NCBI GenBank assembly: GCA_023392115.1
Contig: JAEVZT010000536.1
Span: 1-10,349 of the forward strand
Direction of reading: 5' to 3'
From: Chloroflexota bacterium
GTDB taxonomy: Bacteria; Chloroflexota; Anaerolineae; Aggregatilineales; Phototrophicaceae
DNA length: 10,349 nt
The position numbers and the translations under genes were made by a program. A model generated the notes under the pieces. That model ran no database searches. It was not told the DNA's origin and saw nothing but the letters and a program-made list of their open reading frames with translations. Shown in pieces: positions 4,975-10,349 of this stretch (position 1 is its first letter; every line of letters starts with the position of its first letter).

Positions 4975-7092
4975 ATGGTCAACGCTGCCGACGTCCATGA
5001 ACCACAGCAGCAGGTACACTACGCGATCGGCGCTGGCTCGCCGATGCCATTTGGAGCCACTGTCACGGCTGACGGTGTTAACTTCTCCGTTTTTTCAAAT
5101 CATGGAACGGGCTGCACGCTCGTCCTCTATCATCAAGGCGAGGAGCACCCCTTCGCCGAAATCCGGTTTCCCGACGAATACCGCGTCGGCAACGTCTTCA
5201 CGATGTGCGTCTACGATCTCGATTACGAAGGCATCGAGTACGGCTTCCGCATGGAGGGACCCTACGACCCGCAGGCGGGTCACTGGTTTGACCCCGACAA
5301 AGTCCTGCTCGACCCGTACGCGAAGGCGATCACGGGGCGCGGCGTCTGGAAACAGCCCAACCCGCTCAAGGACAACCCCTACCCGTACCGCGCGCGGATC
5401 ATCAAGCACGAGTTCGATTGGGAAGGCGACACCCCGCTCTACATGCCGATCGAAGACCTCGTGATTTATGAAATGCACGTCCGCAGCTTCACACAGCACC
5501 CGTCGTCGGGCGTCAGCCAGCCGGGCACATATGCCGGGATGATCGAGAAAATCCCTTACCTGAAGGATGTCGGCATCAACTGCGTCGAACTGATGCCGAT
5601 CTTCGATTTCAACGAGTTCGAGCATTCGCGCGAGAACCCGGAAACCGGCGAGCTGCTGGTGAACTACTGGGGCTACAGCACGATCGGCTTCTTCGCCCCG
5701 AAAGCGGGATTCGCCGCGTCGGGTGGCGAAGGCGGTGAGATCAACGAGTTGAAGTCGCTGATCAAGGCGTTGCACAAAGCCGGGATCGAGGTCATCCTCG
5801 ACGTGGTATTTAACCACACCGGCGAGGGAAACGAGAATGGTCCGACGATCTCGTTCCGGGGCATCGACAACTCGACGTTCTACATGCTCACGCCAGAAGG
5901 GTATTACTACAATTTCAGCGGCACGGGCAACACCTTCAACTGCAATCACCCCGCGGTGATCGCCTTCATCCTGCAGTGCCTGCGCTACTGGGTGGCAGAA
6001 TATCACGTCGACGGCTTCCGCTTCGACCTTGCGTCGATCCTCGCCCGTGCTGAAAACGGCGCGCCGCTTGGCGACCCGCCGCTGCTGAAGATGATCGCGC
6101 ACGACCCGATCCTCGGTCGTACAAAAGTGATCGCCGAGCCGTGGGACGCGGGCGGCTTGTACCATGTCGGCGCGTTCCCGCATTACGGGCGCTGGTCAGA
6201 GTGGAACGGCAAATACCGCGACGCGGCGCGCAAGTTCATCAAGGGCGACGAGGGACAAGTCGAGGAGATGGTTCAGCGCATACAGGGGTCACCCGACCTC
6301 TACCCCGATCGCGGACCGATCGCGTCGGTCAACTTCGTCACGGCGCACGATGGTTTTACGCTGGCGGATATGGTCAGCTACAACGACAAGCACAACGAAG
6401 CCAACCTCGAAAACAACATGGACGGCTTCAACGACAACAACAGTTGGAACTGTGGCGTCGAAGGCGAAACCGATGATCCGGCAATCAACGCCCTGCGCCG
6501 CCGCCAAATGAAGAACGCCTTCACCCTCCTGATGGTCAGTCAGGGCGTGCCGATGTTCCTGATGGGTGACGAGGTCGCGCGGACGCAGAACGGGAACAAC
6601 AACACCTACTGTCAGGATAACGACCTGAACTGGTTCGACTGGACGCTGATCGACAAGAACGCCGACATCTTCCGCTTCTTCAAGCGCATGATCGACTTTC
6701 GTCACAGCCACCCGGTGCTGCGGCACGGCTATCACCTGCGCTTCACGGATTACAGGGACGCCGGTATTCCCGACTTATCGTGGTTCAGCACCGAAGCGCT
6801 CGGCGGCGATACGAACGATGAACGGCTGACGCTGGCATTCCTGCTGTCCGGCGATCATGCGAAAGGCGGGTTAGCGACCGACAACGACATCTATGTCGCC
6901 ATGAATATGCATTGGGAAGACCAGACGTTTGAGATACCGCGCCTGCCGAGCGGCAAACGCTGGCGCGTCGCCGTCAACACGGCGCACGAGTCGCCTGAGG
7001 ACATTTACGATCCGGGCAAGGAACCGGCGCTCGGCAACCGCAAGCGCCTCACGCTGGTTTCGCGCTCGGTGGTTGTGTTGATCAGCCGCTAG
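4975..7092 (+). CDS. glgX: Glycogen debranching enzyme GlgX (GH13, isoamylase type)
   Basis: A 705-residue cytosolic enzyme, slightly longer than the roughly 660-residue E. coli GlgX. It hydrolyses alpha-1,6 branch points of glycogen, normally the short limit chains left by glycogen phosphorylase. The N-terminal part, about residues 14-120, is a CBM48 domain (GSPMPFGATVTADGVNFSVF, YGFRMEGPYDP). The GH13 barrel follows with all four conserved regions: DVVFNH 276-281; GFRFD with nucleophile D351; EPWD with acid/base E388; TAHD 456-459 with transition-state D459. NYWGYSTIGFFAP and the long LNWFDW segment are typical of the GlgX/isoamylase subgroup. Start ATG 4975 has AGGAG 5 nt upstream. The promoter and the 14-bp inverted repeat point to dedicated control. 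Its stop codon overlaps that of the convergent PAP2 gene. Confidence 0.97.
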   Translation: MVNAADVHEPQQQVHYAIGAGSPMPFGATVTADGVNFSVFSNHGTGCTLVLYHQGEEHPFAEIRFPDEYRVGNVFTMCVYDLDYEGIEYGFRMEGPYDPQAGHWFDPDKVLLDPYAKAITGRGVWKQPNPLKDNPYPYRARIIKHEFDWEGDTPLYMPIEDLVIYEMHVRSFTQHPSSGVSQPGTYAGMIEKIPYLKDVGINCVELMPIFDFNEFEHSRENPETGELLVNYWGYSTIGFFAPKAGFAASGGEGGEINELKSLIKALHKAGIEVILDVVFNHTGEGNENGPTISFRGIDNSTFYMLTPEGYYYNFSGTGNTFNCNHPAVIAFILQCLRYWVAEYHVDGFRFDLASILARAENGAPLGDPPLLKMIAHDPILGRTKVIAEPWDAGGLYHVGAFPHYGRWSEWNGKYRDAARKFIKGDEGQVEEMVQRIQGSPDLYPDRGPIASVNFVTAHDGFTLADMVSYNDKHNEANLENNMDGFNDNNSWNCGVEGETDDPAINALRRRQMKNAFTLLMVSQGVPMFLMGDEVARTQNGNNNTYCQDNDLNWFDWTLIDKNADIFRFFKRMIDFRHSHPVLRHGYHLRFTDYRDAGIPDLSWFSTEALGGDTNDERLTLAFLLSGDHAKGGLATDNDIYVAMNMHWEDQTFEIPRLPSGKRWRVAVNTAHESPEDIYDPGKEPALGNRKRLTLVSRSVVVLISR

Positions 7093-7817
7093 CCTTCTGC
7101 AGGGGGCGCGTCATGCGTCCCCTGCGCTTTGACGTGCCGCCGGCGGATGATTTCCATCGCGGCGACACACACCGCCAGCCAGACAATCCCCACCATATAG
7201 CCGCCGATCACATCGCTCAGGTAGTGAACGCCCAAGTACAGGCGGCTGATGCCGATAAGAACGATCGCAATGACAGCGGCGAAGACGACGAGAATCCGCG
7301 CGATCCGGTGCTTCAGGTTGAGCGCGATCAAATAGGCGAGCAGCCCGTAGGTGATCAGCGAATTCATGGCATGCCCGCTCGGAAAGGCGTAATGCGCTTC
7401 CTCGACCAGCAGTGTCTCGAAGACCGGTCGCGGTCGCTCGAAAACCTCTTTCAGGAACAGGTTCAGCAGCATTCCGCCGAAGACGCCGCCGAGCCAGACC
7501 GCCAGAGCCCACCAAGCCTGCCGTAACCCCAAGTAGACTGTCACCGCGAGGAGCAGGATCACCAGCCCTTCGTTGCCAAACAGGCTGATGGTTCGGAAAA
7601 GCTCGGTGCGTTCCGGCGTCGCCGACGCGTAGAACTCGTTCGCCAACGCCGTATCGAGCCTGACCATGAACTCGTCTTCGCCGACTTCATCGGCGATCGC
7701 CGCGAAGGCGAACAGGCTGAGCAGGCTGACCGCCATTCCGACAAGCAGGTGGACGCTGAGGTATTGCGCAGCCGTCAGCCGCAGCCTGCGAATGAGCCGG
7801 ATCAGCGCGGCGATCAT
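7089..7817 (-). CDS. Membrane phosphatase of the PAP2 family
   Basis: A 242-residue integral membrane protein with the complete PAP2 catalytic signature: KEVFERPRP at 123-131 (K-x6-RP), PSGH at 146-149, and SRLYLGVH at 191-198 (SR-x5-H, with H198 the expected nucleophile). Hydrophobic segments lie at about 22-42, 85-97, 103-121, 150-168, 173-190 and 203-221, giving a six-helix fold with the active site facing outward. Family members dephosphorylate lipid phosphates such as phosphatidate, phosphatidylglycerophosphate or undecaprenyl pyrophosphate; the substrate here cannot be told. Its ATG overlaps the ROK kinase TGA as ATGA, so translation is probably coupled, and no strong ribosome binding site is seen. 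Its TAG overlaps the TAG of glgX on the other strand (shared CTAG at 7089-7092). Confidence 0.93.
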   Translation of the reverse strand: MIAALIRLIRRLRLTAAQYLSVHLLVGMAVSLLSLFAFAAIADEVGEDEFMVRLDTALANEFYASATPERTELFRTISLFGNEGLVILLLAVTVYLGLRQAWWALAVWLGGVFGGMLLNLFLKEVFERPRPVFETLLVEEAHYAFPSGHAMNSLITYGLLAYLIALNLKHRIARILVVFAAVIAIVLIGISRLYLGVHYLSDVIGGYMVGIVWLAVCVAAMEIIRRRHVKAQGTHDAPPAEG

Positions 7818-8755
7818 CGATTCGATACTCGCCGTCCGTCGATGGCAGCCATCAGCGCGGCGATCGCGCCGAGCGAGTCACCAAGCTGCGCCGGGACAAT
7901 GCGGCAGGCGTCTGCCGAGATGGTCAGGGCTTCCTGCGCCATCGCCCGCCGCGCTGGGGCGAGCAGCTTATCGCCGAGCACCGCGCCGAGCGTCCCGACG
8001 ATGATCACCTGCGGGTTGAGGATGTCGACGAGGATGGCGATCCCGCGTCCCAGCCAGACGCCCATTTCGTCGACCAGCGCGCACGCTTCGGGAATGCCTT
8101 CAAGCGCCGCCTCGATCAACGTGCGCGGCGTGACATCCTCACTCCACATCCCCGGATAGCGCAGATGCGCCAGCCTGACCAAACCCGACCCGCTGCAAAA
8201 TGCTTCCCACGAGCCGATCTTGCCGTAGGCTGCCGGACCGGTCTCCGAAATGCGGATGTGTCCGACTTCCCCGGCGGTGTCGGTTGAGCCGCGATAGATG
8301 CGCCCGTTGAGGATCAGTCCCGCGCCGAGTCCCGTGCCCATCGTCAGGAAGAGCGCGTTGCGCGCGCCTTTGCCCGCGCCGAACATCCACTCCGCCAGCG
8401 CCCCGGCGTTGCCGTCATGTTCGACGTACACCGGTAGCCCGAAGCGGTTGGCAAGCGCAGATTTGAGCGGTATCCGATCCCATCTTGGCAGGTTCGGCGG
8501 CGACAGGATGATCCCCGCGTCGATGTCGAGCGGTCCCCCGATCGACACGCTGATCGCGGTCGGTGATCGTCCCGCCGCCCGCGCCGCGGCGATCACCTCG
8601 TCGGCGACCGCACACATGGACTGGAAGATCGGCTCGAACGGAACGTCGGCGTCATTCGGCAGCGTCCGCTGCTGCCAGATGCGCGCTGATTCGTCGCCTT
8701 CGATGACCCCGATCTTGCTGCCCCCAATATCAAACCCGATGATCGTTTCGTGCAT
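7814..8755 (-). CDS. ROK-family sugar kinase lacking the zinc-binding cysteines
   Basis: A 313-residue cytosolic protein of the ROK family, members of which phosphorylate glucose, fructose, N-acetylglucosamine or related sugars with ATP. Seen: phosphate loop DIGGSKIG (9-16); EHDGNA with probable catalytic base D114; the glycine-rich MGTGLGAG (139-146); and the sugar-binding ExGH motif as E163-V-G-H166. The following zinc motif, normally CxCG-x2-GC, reads AAYGKIGSWE (175-184), so all three cysteines are absent and the loop appears one residue shorter. It has no helix-turn-helix, so it is a kinase rather than a NagC/XylR-type repressor. ATG 8755 has AAGGA 6 nt upstream, which overlaps the lacI stop (9-nt gap), and the stop overlaps the PAP2 start. 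It is the middle gene of a three-gene operon. Glucokinase is plausible from context but unproven. Confidence 0.9.
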   Translation of the reverse strand: MHETIIGFDIGGSKIGVIEGDESARIWQQRTLPNDADVPFEPIFQSMCAVADEVIAAARAAGRSPTAISVSIGGPLDIDAGIILSPPNLPRWDRIPLKSALANRFGLPVYVEHDGNAGALAEWMFGAGKGARNALFLTMGTGLGAGLILNGRIYRGSTDTAGEVGHIRISETGPAAYGKIGSWEAFCSGSGLVRLAHLRYPGMWSEDVTPRTLIEAALEGIPEACALVDEMGVWLGRGIAILVDILNPQVIIVGTLGAVLGDKLLAPARRAMAQEALTISADACRIVPAQLGDSLGAIAALMAAIDGRRVSNR

Positions 8756-8764
8756 GGTGCGTCC

Positions 8765-9796
8765 TTAGCCAGCGATGACCGGCGCGCACGAGCGCCGGAT
8801 CATCAGTTTCGGCTCGACAATAATCCGCCGTTCGCGCAGTTCCGCCGCAGGATTCTCAATCAGGCGCAGGAGCAGCTGAATCGCTTCTTCCGCCATCTCT
8901 CCGACCGGCTGGCGCACCGTCGTCAGCGCCGGAAAGACGTCGACAGCTTCTTCAATGTCGTCAAAGCTGATAACCGATACCGCTTCCGGCACGCGCCAGC
9001 CCATCTCCTGCGCGCCGCTGATCGCGCCCAGCGCCAGCAGATCGGCGGTGCAGAGGACAGCGGTCGGCGGCGTTGGCAGGCTGAGCAGCGTCCGCATGGC
9101 TGCAATCGCCGCCCGGCGCGTGTAGGGCACGGGCTGTAAATAACCATCGTCCCAGTACAGCCCACGATCGCTGACGTACTGCTGAAACGCCAGCAGCCGC
9201 TCACGAGTCCCCGCGTGGTCAGTCGTGCCGAGAAACGCGATTCGCCGGTGTCCAAGCGTATGCAGGTAATCCAGACTCAACTGCGTGCCGCAGCGCTCGT
9301 CGATATTGACGAGCGGCGCTGCCGCGCCTGAACCGCAGGCAACGGCGACGAACGGCGTCTCATCGGCGCGCAAGTCGTCAAACACCGCCTGATCGCCGGG
9401 CATATCGCCGATGATCAGCAGCCCGTCAAACCACAGGCGCATGAACTGAAGCTGGCGGCGCACAGTGTAGAGATCATTTTCGGCATGACCTAGCAGCAGT
9501 TCGACGCCGCAGTTGTGCGCCGCGCGCTGTACCTGTCGCGCCATCAGCCCAAGAAACGGATCGTTGATGTCGCGCACGACAGCGCCAATCACGCCGGACT
9601 GCTGCGTGCGCAGCGCCGACGCGAACGGATTCGGCTGGTAGCCAAGCCGTTCGACCGCGTCGAGTACCAGTTTCCGCGTCGCCTCGCTGATCTTGATGCC
9701 GCCGTCGCGCGGGTTCAAGACGCGCGACACCGTCCCCGCCGAAACACCCGCCTCTCTGGCAACATCTGCAATTCTGACACGCCCGCGCTGTGACAT
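8765..9796 (-). CDS. LacI-family transcriptional regulator
   Basis: A 343-residue repressor with the standard LacI layout. The N-terminal helix-turn-helix is at 9-28 (IADVAREAGVSAGTVSRVLN), with A20-G21 at the two positions that read base pairs in the recognition helix. A hinge follows around 55-64 (PNPFASALRT), then a periplasmic-binding-protein-like effector domain from about 68 with GVIGAVVRDINDPFLG, HRRIAFLG and SFDDIEEA. ATG 9796 is chosen because GAGGA lies 6 nt upstream and MSQRGRVRI is the normal beginning; a TTG-started extension to 9826 would overlap the operator and -10 region. It heads an operon with the ROK kinase and PAP2 genes and is divergent from a sugar-binding protein gene. 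A sugar effector and control of both divergent promoters are inferred from the paired operator sites. Confidence 0.95.
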   Translation of the reverse strand: MSQRGRVRIADVAREAGVSAGTVSRVLNPRDGGIKISEATRKLVLDAVERLGYQPNPFASALRTQQSGVIGAVVRDINDPFLGLMARQVQRAAHNCGVELLLGHAENDLYTVRRQLQFMRLWFDGLLIIGDMPGDQAVFDDLRADETPFVAVACGSGAAAPLVNIDERCGTQLSLDYLHTLGHRRIAFLGTTDHAGTRERLLAFQQYVSDRGLYWDDGYLQPVPYTRRAAIAAMRTLLSLPTPPTAVLCTADLLALGAISGAQEMGWRVPEAVSVISFDDIEEAVDVFPALTTVRQPVGEMAEEAIQLLLRLIENPAAELRERRIIVEPKLMIRRSCAPVIAG

Positions 9797-9810
9797 AGTC
9801 TGTCCTCTAG

Positions 9811-9824
9811 GTAAATCGTTTTCC
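9811..9824. promoter_or_regulatory. Candidate LacI-type operator 1 (lacI side)
   Basis: GTAAATCGTTTTCC, centred on the CG at 9817-9818. Five of the seven symmetric pairs match, and a central CG is typical of LacI-family operators. It abuts the lacI -10 box and covers the predicted start site, so the regulator would repress its own gene. It shares AATCGNTTTC with the site at 9932-9945. Confidence 0.5.
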
Positions 9825-9854
9825 ATTATAGAAATGCCGACCGAGCGCCGTCAA
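9825..9854 (-). promoter_or_regulatory. Promoter of the lacI-ROK-PAP2 operon
   Basis: On the minus strand TTGACG (9854-9849, 5 of 6 matches to consensus) is followed by an 18-bp spacer and a perfect TATAAT (9830-9825). Transcription should start near 9818, within operator 1 and about 20 nt before the lacI start codon. Confidence 0.65.
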
Positions 9855-9894
9855 GCCGCCGATGTTACGCGGAGCGCCGCGCTTCTCGTTCTAC

Positions 9895-9923
9895 TTGACA
9901 CGCGATATAAGTCTGATTATTCT
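9895..9923 (+). promoter_or_regulatory. Promoter of the sugar-binding protein gene
   Basis: A consensus TTGACA (9895-9900), a 17-bp spacer, and TATTCT (9918-9923, 4 of 6 matches). The predicted start near 9930 leaves an untranslated leader of about 125 nt before the ATG at 10058. Only a weak hairpin can be seen in it (CCAGTA...TACTTGG near 9963-9982). Confidence 0.6.
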
Positions 9924-9931
9924 ATCTTTAA

Positions 9932-9945
9932 TGCAATCGATTTCT
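9932..9945. promoter_or_regulatory. Candidate LacI-type operator 2 (transporter side)
   Basis: TGCAATCGATTTCT, centred on the CG at 9938-9939, with the perfect core AATCGATT. It lies just after the -10 box of the sugar-binding protein promoter, the same placement as operator 1 relative to the lacI promoter. The two sites agree at 9 of 10 positions over AATCGNTTTC. Confidence 0.5.
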
Positions 9946-10057
9946 GCGCAACCTATCTGCTGCCAGTACTAAACTTACTTGGGTCTGTCGACCACAATGG
10001 CGGCACTTCATGCGAGGACGATTGCGCGCCCGATACTTAGCTTATGGAGATAGTCGT

Positions 10058-10349
10058 ATGAGAACACGCCGCTTCTTTGTTTTACTCGCTCTGCTCGCAG
10101 TCGCCTTGAGTATGGTCGGCGGCACCATTTCCGCGCAGGACACGTCGATGGGTGTTGAGCTTAACGCCGAAGTTTCCGGCGATGTCGAGTTCTGGCATTT
10201 CTGGGGCTCGCCCGTCCGCCGCAACGCCGTCCGCCGCATCGTCGCCATGTGCCAGCAGGCGCTGCCGAACGTGACGATTACCGAAGTCTTCAAGCCGTTC
10301 GGTGAGATTTGGACGGCGAACATCGCCGCCGTCGCCGCCGGTTCGGGCA
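10058..10349 (+). CDS. Extracellular sugar-binding protein of an ABC importer (partial, N-terminus)
   Basis: The gene begins with ATG 10058 (GGAG at 10045-10048) and runs off the right edge; 97 residues are visible. Residues 1-26 form a Sec signal peptide: basic MRTRR, a hydrophobic core FFVLLALLAVALSMVGG, and a likely signal peptidase I site after ISA. There is no lipobox cysteine, so it is probably released or held non-covalently. The mature part shows VEFWHFWGSPVRRNAV and TITEVFKPFGEIWTANIAA, typical of family 1 (MalE/UgpB-like) solute-binding proteins, where the first strand is followed by the ligand-cleft FW residues. The sugar cannot be read from this fragment. The divergent LacI gene and the shared operator sequence suggest sugar-induced expression. 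Permease genes would be expected to the right. Confidence 0.82.
   Translation, partial: MRTRRFFVLLALLAVALSMVGGTISAQDTSMGVELNAEVSGDVEFWHFWGSPVRRNAVRRIVAMCQQALPNVTITEVFKPFGEIWTANIAAVAAGSG

Noticed and set aside
5095..6183. Long open frame (362 codons) on the minus strand
   Set aside because: It lies entirely antisense to glgX, whose catalytic motifs are intact. It reads as a charge-rich, family-less product, the usual shadow of GC-rich codon bias.
9868..9881. CGCGG-AGCG-CCGCG hairpin between the divergent promoters
   Set aside because: A short GC-rich palindrome expected by chance at this composition, with no clear relation to either promoter.
9693..10040. 115-codon plus-strand frame spanning the 5' end of lacI and the divergent promoter region
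   Set aside because: It crosses the lacI start, both promoters and both operators, and its product is not protein-like over its length.

Overview
This window looks like ordinary chromosomal sequence from a GC-rich, free-living bacterium. The most likely source is a member of the Chloroflexota (Anaerolineae-like). That rests on three things: the DUF2231 membrane-protein tail next to a DUF2892+SRPBCC protein, a GC-rich palindromic intergenic repeat of the 'CCCCTCACCC...CCCTCTCCC' type, and the style of the LacI, ROK and sugar-binding proteins. The taxonomic call is inference. No rRNA, tRNA, CRISPR array, transposase or phage gene was seen.

Layout. (1) Positions 1-923, plus strand: the tail of a DUF2231 membrane protein, then a membrane-anchored SRPBCC protein, probably one operon. 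(2) 931-1051: a palindromic repeat unit with a very strong G-quadruplex motif, lying between convergent genes. (3) 1056-3410, minus strand: an ABC-F ATPase with an unusually structured leader of about 270 nt (three tiny upstream ORFs, several hairpins and a promoter carrying a palindrome in its spacer), preceded by a 110-residue protein of unknown function. (4) 3403-3793: a low-GC stretch with a possible broken gene on the minus strand, plus repeats that look like regulator sites. (5) 3794-7092, plus strand: a GT4-like glycosyltransferase with altered active-site motifs, then the glycogen debranching enzyme GlgX. GlgX has its own promoter and a perfect 14-bp inverted repeat at the expected transcription start. 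(6) 7089-9796, minus strand: a compact lacI-type regulator / ROK sugar kinase / PAP2 phosphatase operon, read divergently from (7) a secreted sugar-binding protein of an ABC importer that begins at 10058 and runs off the right edge.

How it fits together. The right half is a carbohydrate locus. The LacI-type repressor probably controls both itself and the divergent sugar importer: each promoter has an AATCGNTTTC site just after its -10 box. The ROK kinase would phosphorylate imported or released sugar, and GlgX removes branches from glycogen-type alpha-glucan. The role of the PAP2 phosphatase in this operon is unclear.

No wholly new system is evident. The points most worth a second look are the ABC-F leader, the GlgX inverted repeat, the paired LacI operators, the zinc-site-less ROK kinase, the atypical GT4 active site and the possible gene remnant at 3403-3676.
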